Source: a virus
DNA length: 64,000 nucleotides
Virus record (IMG/VR): IMGVR_UViG_3300041964_000083
Coordinates: 89,953-153,952 of that record
Reading direction: 5' to 3' (one strand)
The notes beneath the pieces are model-generated. The model had not been told where the DNA came from. It ran no database searches and saw only the letters and a program-made list of their open reading frames with translations. Position numbers and translations under genes: made by a program. The stretch's first letter is position 1; every line of letters begins with the position of its first letter. Shown one piece after another: positions 50,578 through 58,959 of the stretch.

Positions 50578-50698
50578 TATAATCATGGGAGTGATTCAGG
50601 AATCCTGGAAACGGTGAACTGCTGCTTGGCAAAAGCCCTAATCACTCCCTCGAATGAATCCCGCGTGCGGGACTGCCACCATTCCATACATTGGCAGT
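50578..50698 (+). ncRNA. Structured 5' leader RNA, copy 1
   Basis: TATAAT (50578-50583, with upstream TG) predicts a transcript starting near 50588, right at a closing stem GGGAGTGATT (50587-50596) / AATCACTCCC (50640-50649). Inside are CAGG-AAT-CCTG and GGC-AAAA-GCC; after it come CCCGC / GCGGG (50660-50671) and ACTGCCA / TGGCAGT (50672-50698), then the SD and ATG. A very similar order of helices precedes the next gene. A cis-regulatory RNA is inferred. Confidence 0.55.
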
Positions 50699-50712
50699 AA
50701 ACGAGGAAAACA

Positions 50713-50991
50713 ATGCAAATTCAAGTCAAATCAAGAATTACTGGAAAACTTACAACAGTCACGCTTGACTATGAGTACGTAACCTTCCATGATGCCTATC
50801 ATCTGAGTACCAATGACGGTCAATCTCCACAAGATTTTGCCTTAGGTTTGTCTTCTCGATTACGCAAGCCAATTGAGAGAACAGCACCGATGGAAGTATA
50901 CGAGTGGATTGGAAAAAACATCTTAGCTAAAAATGGGGTGTGGATACCTTCATCAATTTCAGGTGATGAGGAATATCACCCAATTAAATGA
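50713..50991 (+). CDS. Hypothetical protein, 92 aa
   Basis: MQIQVKSRITGKLTTVTLDY, beta strands then helix (EVYEWIGKNILAKNGVW). SD GAGGA before the ATG. Preceded by a structured leader. Unknown family; sits next to the ring-nuclease region. Confidence 0.6.
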   Translation: MQIQVKSRITGKLTTVTLDYEYVTFHDAYHLSTNDGQSPQDFALGLSSRLRKPIERTAPMEVYEWIGKNILAKNGVWIPSSISGDEEYHPIK

Positions 50992-51002
50992 TGTATATTT
51001 TA

Positions 51003-51106
51003 ACTGTGAGCGAGAGCAATACCTATCAGGTTGGGTGGCGACCCTTATTAGTAATACGTGCTTTAAGACCTCACAGTAATCCCTATTAGGGCTGGTTATA
51101 AACCAG
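51003..51106 (+). ncRNA. Structured 5' leader RNA, copy 2
   Basis: Closing stem ACTGTGAG (51003-51010) / CTCACAGT (51070-51077), internal ACCT-ATC-AGGT and GGGT-GGCG-ACCC, then CCCT / AGGG (51081-51091) and CTGGTT / AACCAG (51092-51106). The helix order matches copy 1. TATATT at 50994-50999 could be the -10. Confidence 0.55.
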
Positions 51107-51130
51107 AGTACTGATTAGAGGAATTACAAA

Positions 51131-51421
51131 ATGACAAACTGGAAGTTATTGACAGGATGCTTTGCAGGTTCAGTAATTGAAGAGGGAAAAATTCTAGATG
51201 TTCCTTTCAATGAGCTGGATGATGACTTGCAACTACGGATTCGAGATTGGGCTGATAGCAAGCTTTCAATTATTGATGATGGCGAAAACTGGGCAGTTCC
51301 AGGTGGTAGTGATAAACCAATATCTTTAGAAGATATTAAGGAACAATACGAACATTCTTGGGAATCAGAAGAAACTGATGAACCAGTAGATTTGATACCT
51401 GTTTCTCAGTGGAAAGATTAA
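51131..51421 (+). CDS. Acidic hypothetical protein, 96 aa
   Basis: MTNWKLLTGCFAGSVIEEGK, with a very acidic second half (EHSWESEETDEPVDLIPVSQ). SD GAGGAATT upstream. Unknown family. Confidence 0.6.
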   Translation: MTNWKLLTGCFAGSVIEEGKILDVPFNELDDDLQLRIRDWADSKLSIIDDGENWAVPGGSDKPISLEDIKEQYEHSWESEETDEPVDLIPVSQWKD

Positions 51422-51602
51422 TGTCTAGTCGATTAATGAGTTCAGTGTTTGCGGCGCTAGTAGGTGAGTAGAGGATGAGTTAAAACTACCTACCCTAGCC
51501 TGTAATTGGCGTCACAGTACAACTGTTGCGCTGGAAAGAAACTCACTGGCAAAACAGAGAGGATAGTGAAAGAACACGGATTTAGAGCGGAATTAGTGAC
51601 AA
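51422..51602 (+). other. 181-bp non-coding leader before the HAD gene
   Basis: Contains an imperfect inverted repeat GCTAGTAGGT / ACCTACCCTAGC (about 51458-51500) and no convincing gene; an upstream in-frame extension of the HAD gene from 51506 is possible but unlike the family. Confidence 0.4.
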
Positions 51603-52165
51603 TGAAGCTTTTACTTTTGGACATGGATGGAACTGTCAGAATGCCAATCTCTGACAACAAGTTTATCAATCAGCCGGACGACCAACGCCTGATTGATGGT
51701 GTATCAGAAGCGATCGCGCATTACTCCGACTGGACAATTATCGGCATCACCAATCAAGCGGGTGTGGCAGCAGGACATAAAAGTTTAGAAGACGCGATCG
51801 CAGAACAGCAATACACACTAAAACTTTGTCCTTGGTTAGACGCTATCTATTTTTGTCCTGATTTTGAAGGAAATTCATGTTTCTACGTCAACAAAGAAGA
51901 GCGCGTAGTTGCGGTACATGAACACTGGGGAAAATATCGCCACATGATCGGCTCATTCAGAAAACCTAATCCAGGTATGCTCCTATTAGCCGTAGAGCGA
52001 TTTTTATGGAATCTCATGCCAATCAGTAGAAAACCTAATAAAGAATTTGTTCTCTACGCAGGAGATAGGGAAGAAGACCAGTTAGCCGCGCAAGCCGCAT
52101 ATATACCTTTTATATGGGCTGACAACTGGAGAAAGGAAGAAGGTCAACATAGCTCTCAGATTTAG
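51603..52165 (+). CDS. HAD-superfamily phosphatase (HisB/PNK3P type)
   Basis: 187 residues from MKLLLLDMDGTVRMPISDNK. HAD motifs in order: DMDGT (residues 7-11, nucleophile Asp), TNQAG (about 53-57), KPNPGM with the motif III Lys, and YAGDREEDQLAAQAA for metal binding. This is the layout of the HisB-N/polynucleotide 3'-phosphatase/heptose-bisphosphatase group, which removes phosphates from sugars or nucleic-acid ends. In a phage setting, repair of RNA or DNA ends is attractive but not shown. Confidence 0.85.
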
Positions 52166-52270
52166 TTCGATGTTGCCGCGATCACAACATCGCTCGGTGG
52201 TGGCGGACATCTTAACGCCGCAAGCTGTGCGGTTGACCCAACAGACGAACGAATTAAAATATTTGTTTGA
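52166..52270 (+). pseudogene. DHHA1-domain C-terminal remnant
   Basis: TTC GAT GTT ... translates as FDVAAITTSLGGGGHLNAAS, then CAVDPTDERIKIFV-stop. GGGGHxNAA is the signature of the DHHA1 domain of DHH phosphoesterases (NrnA-type nanoRNases, c-di-AMP phosphodiesterases). The frame is closed by TAG just upstream and the preceding bases in another frame read KVNIALRFS, the expected strand, so this is a decayed fragment. Its TGA is the start of palindrome copy 15. Confidence 0.7.
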
Positions 52271-52286
52271 CAACGTTTCGATGTCA
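52268..52286. repeat. 19-bp dispersed palindrome, copy 15
   Basis: TGACAACG-TTT-CGATGTCA; begins with the stop of the DHHA1 remnant and lies 7 bp from the terminator. Confidence 0.85.
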
Positions 52287-52293
52287 GTCTGTC

Positions 52294-52323
52294 AAAACCC
52301 TTATCTATATAGATAAGGGTTTT
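52294..52323. terminator. Bidirectional intrinsic terminator
   Basis: Perfect palindrome with 15-bp arms (core AACCCTTATC ... GATAAGGGTT) and T-runs in both directions, between convergent genes. Confidence 0.85.
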
Positions 52324-52338
52324 TCTTTGCAAATCAAC

Positions 52339-52769
52339 TTAATGCTTCTTTCTGCGACTGCCTGAGCGGTGAGGCGATCGCGCATAATGTTTCTCGCAAT
52401 ATGGATGTTTTGCCCCTGGTTTGATTAGCACCTCTTGCTGTAGTTCCTGCCAACACCCCAAACATGGGAGTTGCGTCTCAATAACTTCGCTTCGTATTCG
52501 AGTAGCGCCTCCAAACGAATTACCGACAAGAACGCCCAGTAACTTAGCGTTGTAAGCACCTTGCCATTGAGAGCGATTGCGATACCAAGAGAATAAATCC
52601 CCTACTATCGACCAGTCTGTTTCAGGTGAACCTGCGATCGCAACGCCCTTAGTCCCATCTACTTCAGGGTAGATGGATTTTATTTTCTCAATATCCAAAG
52701 CCTGAAACGCCCTAGCCTCAACAACTAGCAGCGTGTATTCGTCCCTGTTAAAGGAATAGATTCAATCAT
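52339..52769 (-). pseudogene. Hypothetical protein gene with a one-base shift near its start
   Basis: ATG 52769 gives MIESIPLTG and then leaves frame; the frame that follows reads DEYTLLVVEARAFQALDIEK, IKSIYPEVDGTKGVAIAGSP. One missing base near 52740-52747 reconciles them. The C-terminus has CLGC ... CEKH, a zinc-binding pattern, and a basic tail. Family unknown; convergent with the HAD gene and divergent from csx3. Confidence 0.6.
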
Positions 52770-52789
52770 TGTTAAGCAATTGTAAAGAA

Positions 52790-52820
52790 TGTAACCAAGA
52801 TACTAGACAACTTGGTTACA
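52790..52820. promoter_or_regulatory. Operator-like inverted repeat upstream of csx3
   Basis: TGTAACCAAG / CTTGGTTACA, perfect 10-bp arms with an 11-base spacer, in the divergent region. Confidence 0.6.
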
Positions 52821-52872
52821 TCTAATCTATATTGGATTTAGTGAAGCAAACAAGGTTACGGAGATACTACAA

Positions 52873-53553
52873 ATGAGTCTTTACAATATCGAATTGGTTG
52901 ATGGCGTTCTTAAAGTTGGTTTTGGTGATGAGCCAGCAGGTAATGACGTGATCGTTCCTGAAGCAGTAGCCAAAGCATCTGCTCTCAAAGATGAAGTGAT
53001 GGGTAAAGTTCTGAAAATCAATGGTCCAGCATCATTACCTGTTGCGATCGCGATTGGTCATGAATTAAGTCATGTCGTTCCCGCAGTTGCTTGCTTCGAT
53101 CCAAAACTAGGTGGCTATGTGGTGAGCGTATCCCATAGCCCTGAATACAAGCTAGGGTCAAATCATCCAGTAATACATAGCAACAACAAAGGGAAAAACA
53201 AAATGCTTGCATATCACGGCGAAAAAATTGGAGAAAGAGGCGGATTTATCCATTCATACGGAGGAAACTTTTACTTTGTGGTAACGGGTTTCTTTCTTCA
53301 AGGAGATGGCTGTATGGCAGTTGGTATTAGAGAAGAAGACGGTCGCGTTGATACAGGTTGGGCTTATGGCTTTAACCGCTCTAAAGAAGAGGTTGTTAAA
53401 CAGGTTAATGCTCTCCCACTAACTAAGGAGCAAAGGCTAGAACTCTTGCAAAATGGCATTTATCCCAAAGAGATAAAAATCGAAAGCCACCAATACTACA
53501 AAGGGTATCCACGAGCTGGAATGTTTGACGAATTACTGCATCTGGTTGAGTAA
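52873..53553 (+). CDS. csx3: Csx3-like ring nuclease fused to an unknown C-terminal protein
   Basis: Residues 1-95 match Csx3: KINGPASLPVAIAIGHELSH, then AVACFDPKLGGYVVSVSHSP and EYKLG. H67, D76 and H88 correspond to the metal/active-site residues of characterised Csx3. Csx3 (Crn3) degrades cyclic tetra-adenylate, the alarm molecule of type III CRISPR systems. No cas genes are present, so on this element it would act as an anti-signalling protein. The C-terminal 117 residues (from MLAYHGEKIGERGGFIHSYG at 53203) are unrelated. The fusion depends on GGG at 53155-53157; with GG, csx3 would stop after KLGQIIQ, as does the remnant at 54110-54166, and the second part would be its own gene. SD GGAG is present. 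Confidence 0.85.
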   Translation: MSLYNIELVDGVLKVGFGDEPAGNDVIVPEAVAKASALKDEVMGKVLKINGPASLPVAIAIGHELSHVVPAVACFDPKLGGYVVSVSHSPEYKLGSNHPVIHSNNKGKNKMLAYHGEKIGERGGFIHSYGGNFYFVVTGFFLQGDGCMAVGIREEDGRVDTGWAYGFNRSKEEVVKQVNALPLTKEQRLELLQNGIYPKEIKIESHQYYKGYPRAGMFDELLHLVE

Positions 53554-53561
53554 CATTAATC

Positions 53562-53619
53562 GAATGCCGTCTTAGATTAATGGTCTAAAACGGCATTCTA
53601 AAAGGTTAGAAGACTAACC
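53562..53619 (+). promoter_or_regulatory. Two leader hairpins before the DUF1874 gene
   Basis: GAATGCCGT / ACGGCATTC with inner TTAGA / TCTAA (53562-53598), then GGTTAG / CTAACC (53604-53619). No T-run follows the first, so a leader structure is more likely than a terminator. Confidence 0.5.
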
Positions 53620-53672
53620 CAGTCTGTTTCCATTCAATTAGTTACCCCGTTAAGGGATATTTAGAGAGTACC

Positions 53673-54068
53673 ATGATTAAGTTAATGTCAGCACTACCCA
53701 ATTCATTGATAGCTGCCCAAGATAAATACACCGTAACCGTTACAGGCATTCTTGAGGTAAAGGTTATTGAATATTTAGTCTGCCGACGCTTTGTTTCTTG
53801 CGTTGGGCATGAGTCAACCGCAAAGCTTTTCAGTGAGAGACTTGACCTGAGTGTATCTATGAACCGAGAGCAGGTTGATTTGAATGTAGGAGACACGATC
53901 ATTGCTGGCTTATTTACTCCTCCTCGCAGGCTAGCAGAAGGAATACTATGGACAGAGGAAGAGATTTTAGCCATGCCCATTAACTGGGTGTTAGTGCAAA
54001 AGCACGTAACAGAATGCATTCAGATTGTTGAGGGGAGTAATAATTATCAACCTTATCTGCTTGTTTGA
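53673..54068 (+). CDS. DUF1874 protein: AcrIII-1/Crn2-like ring nuclease
   Basis: 131 residues. The order of blocks agrees with DUF1874 (AcrIII-1, viral ring nuclease): N-terminal SALPNSLIAA, then CVGHESTAKLFSERLDLSVS, MNREQVDLNVGDTIIAGLFT and PPRRLAEGILWTEEEILAMP. H46 in VGHEST is the counterpart of the catalytic His47 of SIRV1 AcrIII-1, which cleaves cyclic tetra-adenylate so that type III CRISPR effectors shut off. An overlapping minus-strand frame of 125 codons is a shadow. Standing directly after csx3, it suggests a dedicated anti-cOA locus. Called from memory of the family pattern, with good agreement. Confidence 0.8.
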   Translation: MIKLMSALPNSLIAAQDKYTVTVTGILEVKVIEYLVCRRFVSCVGHESTAKLFSERLDLSVSMNREQVDLNVGDTIIAGLFTPPRRLAEGILWTEEEILAMPINWVLVQKHVTECIQIVEGSNNYQPYLLV

Positions 54069-54090
54069 TTAATCTTTTGGGATTGGCTAC

Positions 54091-54166
54091 GTTTTTGTTA
54101 CAAGTGTGAACGTAGTAAGCGTATCTCATAGCCCTGAATACAAGCTAGGTCAAATCATCCAGTAAT
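54091..54166 (+). pseudogene. Second csx3, C-terminal remnant
   Basis: Encodes VTSVNVVSVSHSPEYKLGQI-IQ-stop. From 54113 it is nearly identical at DNA level to 53122-53176 in csx3 (a few substitutions and one G fewer). Shows that csx3 was duplicated and that the family normally ends at this stop. Confidence 0.8.
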
Positions 54167-54175
54167 ACCGTTAGG

Positions 54176-54203
54176 TGGCTGGAAGTAGAGGCTTCCAGCC
54201 ACA
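54176..54203 (+). promoter_or_regulatory. Strong leader hairpin before the HD gene
   Basis: GTGGCTGGAAG / CTTCCAGCCAC, perfect 11-bp stem, 6-base loop, 37 bp before the start codon. Confidence 0.6.
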
Positions 54204-54240
54204 CGTAAGATAAGCAGAGTCAACCTATCAATTATCTATC

Positions 54241-54957
54241 ATGGCAAAATTCACAGAAACCCCAATATTGAGCAATCGCTTTTCTCATGCCGTCAACCTT
54301 GCTCTTCTGTGGCATCGCAATCAGGTTAGAAAACAAGGCGTGCCTTATGTGTCTCACTTACTCCAAGTCTCAGGTCTAGTCATCGAACATGGCGGTAGTG
54401 AAGATGAAGCGATCGCAGCCGTCTTACACGATGCAGTTGAAGATGTTGACATCCCCATCGAACACATCAGAGAGTTGTTTGGCGAGAAGGTTGCCAAAAT
54501 CGTCAATGCGGTATCAGAGGATAAAGCACTTCCACGAGAGCAACGCAAAGCCGCTTATGTGTTGTCGATTGGAAATAGCGATCGCTCTGTAGGCTTGGTA
54601 AGTGCAGCAGACAAGCTACACAACCTACGGTGTTACGCTAATCAGCCTGAGTTGTTAGATGAAGGTGTTTGCTTGTTCTACTGCCGATTGATTCCAGAAT
54701 ATGCAGCAGTATTGAATGAAACAACCGCTTCCTATGATTTTCGAGTAGAAGAGGAACATCCTATGGTTGCTGAGATGAAAGCAATCTTGCTAGCCAAAAT
54801 TCTTCCTGTGGTTTCAAACCAATGGGTCGTTGGTGATGCTGACTGGAATGAAGATAGTTTTATGTATGGTGAAGCGCGAGTTGTTAAATCTGTTGATTTA
54901 AAGCTTTGGGATATTGGGTACATTCGCGCAATCACAGCTACTAGCGTGATTGCTTAA
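54241..54957 (+). CDS. HD-domain (p)ppGpp hydrolase-like protein
   Basis: 238 residues. N-terminal 150 match the SpoT/Mesh1 hydrolase core: HAVNLALLWHRNQVRKQGVP with YVSHLLQVSGLV (first His), AAVLHDAVEDVD (HDxxED), FGEKVAKIVNAVSEDKALPR, and AADKLHNLRCY (Asp). Such enzymes remove the 3' pyrophosphate of (p)ppGpp. No synthetase or TGS domain follows; the last 60 residues are unique. Next to two ring nucleases it fits a set of enzymes that remove nucleotide alarm signals. Single-domain SpoT relatives also act on other nucleotides, so the substrate is open. Confidence 0.85.
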   Translation: MAKFTETPILSNRFSHAVNLALLWHRNQVRKQGVPYVSHLLQVSGLVIEHGGSEDEAIAAVLHDAVEDVDIPIEHIRELFGEKVAKIVNAVSEDKALPREQRKAAYVLSIGNSDRSVGLVSAADKLHNLRCYANQPELLDEGVCLFYCRLIPEYAAVLNETTASYDFRVEEEHPMVAEMKAILLAKILPVVSNQWVVGDADWNEDSFMYGEARVVKSVDLKLWDIGYIRAITATSVIA

Positions 54958-55026
54958 AGCAACAAAAGCACCCTCTTAAAAAATTGGGGTGAGATTCCCC
55001 ATTAATTAACAATTAAGGAGTTCGCT

Positions 55027-55521
55027 ATGACAGCTGAATTAAAACAACAACTGGAGCAAGCCATCAAGCACCGATTAAAGTGCAAAGAAACTTTAGAGGC
55101 TTTGTCTGAGTGGCAGTTTTTACAAGAAGCTAACCAACTTGTAAGCCAACTGGAAACAGAAATCCGGACAGAAGAAAAGCGTTTAAAAAAGGAAAGTGAA
55201 GAGCGCTCCAAGCAAGAAATCATTGATGCTGGGTTTGAAGTCCGAACAGGACATACAACAGGAAGCACCAATCATCGAGACTGGCAGTCTGATGATGGGG
55301 AGCCGTGGACGTTTTTGATTGTCCATTCCTCTAGACCACAAGTTAAACACGTTTCAGAATCATCTCGCGGAGAATCTATCTCTACTATTGATGGTTCGGA
55401 CTTTAATGAAGAATGGTTGCTGGGGCATGGCGAAACTGAGGAAGAAGCTTGGGAAGATGCTATTGAAAACTGGGTGGACAGTGAAACTAAGGAGTTAGCG
55501 CTTCAGCTATGTAACCATTAG
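55027..55521 (+). CDS. Coiled-coil hypothetical protein, 164 aa
   Basis: A helical coiled-coil N-terminal half (QLVSQLETEIRTEEKRLKKE) and a small C-terminal domain (TFLIVHSSRPQVKHVSESSR, then GHGETEEEAWEDAIENWV). SD AAGGAG lies just before the ATG. Unknown family. Confidence 0.6.
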   Translation: MTAELKQQLEQAIKHRLKCKETLEALSEWQFLQEANQLVSQLETEIRTEEKRLKKESEERSKQEIIDAGFEVRTGHTTGSTNHRDWQSDDGEPWTFLIVHSSRPQVKHVSESSRGESISTIDGSDFNEEWLLGHGETEEEAWEDAIENWVDSETKELALQLCNH

Positions 55522-55606
55522 CAATTGATCAACTAAAGACTTGGGGAAAAAGGAATGAAAATCAGAACTAGGGGAAGTTTCTATTAGTCCATCTACATGG
55601 AACTAT

Positions 55607-55786
55607 ATGAAATACAATCCCATCCGAATTTGTTCTTGTTCTGCTTGTCGTCGTGGTAGTCTTCGTCGCTTCTACTTCAAAGTAGCTAATCGCAAACTTC
55701 GCCATCGCAGTAAGCAGCAACTCAAAACCCTCAGCGATTACGAAGCATTTGAAAAAATATTGATTGCTGGAGGATACACCGACTAA
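55607..55786 (+). CDS. Small Cys-rich basic protein, 59 aa
   Basis: MKYNPIRICSCSACRRGSLR followed by RFYFKVANRKLRHRSKQQLK. CSCSAC could bind a metal and the arginine/lysine content suggests nucleic-acid binding. Ends directly before an intrinsic terminator. Weak SD. Confidence 0.5.
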   Translation: MKYNPIRICSCSACRRGSLRRFYFKVANRKLRHRSKQQLKTLSDYEAFEKILIAGGYTD

Positions 55787-55799
55787 ACTCAATACTTTC

Positions 55800-55831
55800 A
55801 AAAACCCCTATTAACACCATAGGGGTTTTTC
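55800..55831 (+). terminator. Intrinsic terminator
   Basis: AAAACCCCTA / TAGGGGTTTT, 9-base loop, T-run on the plus strand. Confidence 0.85.
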
Positions 55832-55871
55832 TTTGGAGATATGCTAAAGGGAGGAAGAATTACCCTAAAGT

Positions 55872-58800
55872 ATGTCGCGATCGCAATACGCCTCAGCCAC
55901 AACCCCACCTGCACCCACTCTTACCGTTGGAACCGGAGCAGCCGCCACACAATCCGGAACAAAATACGTATGGCTATACAACCGAACTAGAGCAGGTGTT
56001 ACGTTATTTTCACCTGCTACGAGTATTGCGATCGCGCCTACCCAATCACTAAAAGTTACCATCCCCGCTGCTGTTAAAACACCAGCGTCAGATATTAGAT
56101 ACACCGGGATAGTGCTATCTAATGACAGTAATCCAACCAATGGTGCTGTCGTCGCTTGCTATTCTGGAAACTTACCTGCAACCATCACGCTCGATAAAGA
56201 CGCACATTTTGCCGTTGGTGTAACTGCACAGAAGGTAGCAACACGGAATACGCTACCCAATGATCGGATAGTGGGGATGAGGCGGTACGTGGAGGGAGAA
56301 GCACTCATCTTAGAGTGGTCGGGTACTGATTGGAAGGTAGTGCAGCCGCAGACGCTAAACCCGTACCTTACAAATACGTTGGGGATTGGTGGGTGCGATC
56401 GCGCATTAAATGCCATAACTGACACGACGGGTATCATCTTCCCTGACTACGACGGGAATGGGGGAGTGAGTGAGCGCGTTGACTATTGGATCGTCAACGA
56501 TACCCCCTTACCTCTCCCCACTTCGGTAAGAATCGGCATTACCGCAGCTATTGATAAACTTCCATTTGCGCCTGTACCCAATGACTCAATTCTAAAAGCT
56601 GGGTTACTACAACTGACGTTTTTAGGGTACGTCAACACAACTACGGGGGCATTGGATACAACAGATGCACCGGTTACCGTGACATACCAAGGGAATAACC
56701 CAATGTCACTGACATTACCCAGAGAACTACCACCCAATCATGCTTATGTGTTGGGAATACAGGCAGAGTTTCGTAACTCCGACTTACATAACACAGCGCT
56801 GCAAGGGTCGTTAATTCAGATTTATCCGTATTTTGAAGAGAATTACTCCATCTATGTCCCATTTGGTGACATATTCGGTGACTTTGTTTCAAGAGATGGC
56901 GATCGCCGACGCATCGTACCATCAGGTTCAGGTTTAAACCTTAAAGCACTATCCGGTAGCGGGTGCGTCAAGAGCTACGGCTTTAAGAATGTTGGTGAGA
57001 GCCTTGTTGTAGGGCTTGCAATAAATACCGATAACCAAAAGGTTTTAATCTCCAACAACGCAACGTGTTTTGTTGGAAGTGATGTGGGGGACACAACAGC
57101 ATTACGGGCTATAGTCTCAACCGTTAATGGTTCAGGTAGCGCATCGAGTTGGAGTAGTCCAGTAGCGTTGAATACCGCATCGAGTTTAGAACTAACCCTC
57201 ACCCACCCTACTGCTATTCGCGCCAGTTACCCCGATGTAATCGGTGGAATATCCGCAACACTCAATGCGCTAAAGGTGCGGGTTTATTTGCGGGATACGG
57301 CTACTGGAACAATTCATTATGCCGAGGCATTGATTTCGGGGTTATCGGATGAAACGGTACTTATTGGATCGGTTATCGGAACGATTAACTTTTTACCCGC
57401 TGTTGCACAAGACTTCGGATTATTCGATCCACCAAGCTACACCTCAGTATTAATGCCCGGAGGCAGTAGCCTACCTGTTGGTAACTTTGAAATTGCGATC
57501 GCGTATTTGTACGAAAATACCGTAACCAAAATCAACCACTCGCTTGATGCAGGTTGCATCGATGAGTGGGAGACAGATTTTGTTGAACTGCTAAAAATTC
57601 AAAATAGTTGGGGAAGTACGGTTATTCCGGCGTCTGGACAAAGTGTTGATGATGCGATTCGCAATGTTAGCCAAGGAGACACAAGCAATGGACAGACACG
57701 CCGAGTAGTCGGCAACCCATTTATCTTCTATGACGCAACATTAACGTCAGCCGAAGTGTTGCTGGGAAATTGGAATAATCGCGTATGGCGTCCAATTTGG
57801 CGCACACCAGAACAACCCGGACGCTGGCGGGGGGATATTGGGATATCGGTAAGCGGAAGCATCTTGTCCTACGACGCTCTAATGCTTGACTCCCAAAGCA
57901 ATAGACCAGCTACAGATAATTCACAACTTGCGCTATTTAACGAAAGCGGTATAGCATCACTACGGATGCCAAATTCTGGTGCTGTGTATCCTGTAGCAAC
58001 ACTCGGATCGCCTTCTAGTATCCGCGCTAACAACGCTTTAATCAACGGGTTATTCCAAGTCAGTCAAACTGCAAATTCGTGGACGCTAACAGCAGGTGCA
58101 GGCTTTAACTACATTGCTGACCTATGGCATGGAGCCGCAGGTATTGCAGGTGGTGCAACCGTTTCAATTGTTAACTTCCTTGTGACCGATGGGAGTATTG
58201 GGGCAGGTACGGCTAATGCACTGCGATGGAATCAAACCACTGCCGCAAACGACAATCCGAGGTTGCGATCGCGTATTGAAAGTGTGGCGACGTTAGCTGG
58301 ACATGCTGTAACCCTTGTCGTTTTACGCTGTAGCCACCGCACCAATCACCATATCAACTAACTTCTCTCAAAACTTTGGCGTTGGGGGAGTGGTGCAGCC
58401 GATGTCAATCCAAAAAGCTTCACAGTTGGAACGACGCGATCGCGCTATACGTATACAACTACAATCCCTAACCTCAGCGCTAAAGTAATCGGCACGGCAG
58501 ATGACAGCTTGGATGTAATTTTCAGCTTACCTGCGGGCAGTTTGTTCCAAATTGATATTGATTCCGTGGAGTTGATTATCGGCAATACCCCTAGTTTTAT
58601 TACCCCACCACATATATCCCAAACGCTCAACGGGTGCTTGCGGTACTTATATCGATTAGCGGGTAGTGCAAATCAAGCGATCGGGTCAGGGCGTGCCAAC
58701 GTTGCCAATATTGCCCAAATAGCTGTCAACTTCCCAACTCCTATGCGTACTGCACCGAAAACTCTCAGGGTTTAATGATTTGATACTCAATGCAAATGTC

Positions 58801-58959
58801 GCTGTTACACAGGTAGCCTTAAATGGTGTTGGCGTAAACAGTGCGACGGTAGAATTAACAACAACAATCGCAGCAGGCGGCGCGTGTATAGGTAAGCTCA
58901 ACTCAGCCGCTAGCTTTGTAATATTTGATGCCCGGATGCCGCTCAGCTTAAAACCATGA
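55872..58959 (+). pseudogene. Large phage tail-fibre/virion protein with three frameshifts
   Basis: 829 intact codons (MSRSQYASATTPPAPTLTVG ...) of beta-rich, Gly/Ser/Thr-rich sequence, with NNALINGLFQVSQTANSWTL and YIADLWHG, a common phage tail-fibre segment. The end is broken: the frame changes near 58330 (YAVATAPITISTNFSQNFGV), near 58395 (DVNPKSFTVGTTRSRYTYTT) and near 58765 (LSGFNDLILNANVAVTQVAL) before the true stop at 58957-58959. About 1,029 residues in all. It probably binds host surface structures. The stop overlaps the next start. Confidence 0.8.

Noticed and set aside
50587-50649. Leader copy 1 as a tRNA
   Set aside because: The closing stem is too long and there is no T-loop consensus, anticodon arm or CCA-type end.
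53642-54019. 125-codon minus-strand frame opposite the DUF1874 gene
   Set aside because: The plus-strand frame has the DUF1874 motif order, an ATG in context and follows csx3; the minus frame has no recognisable content.
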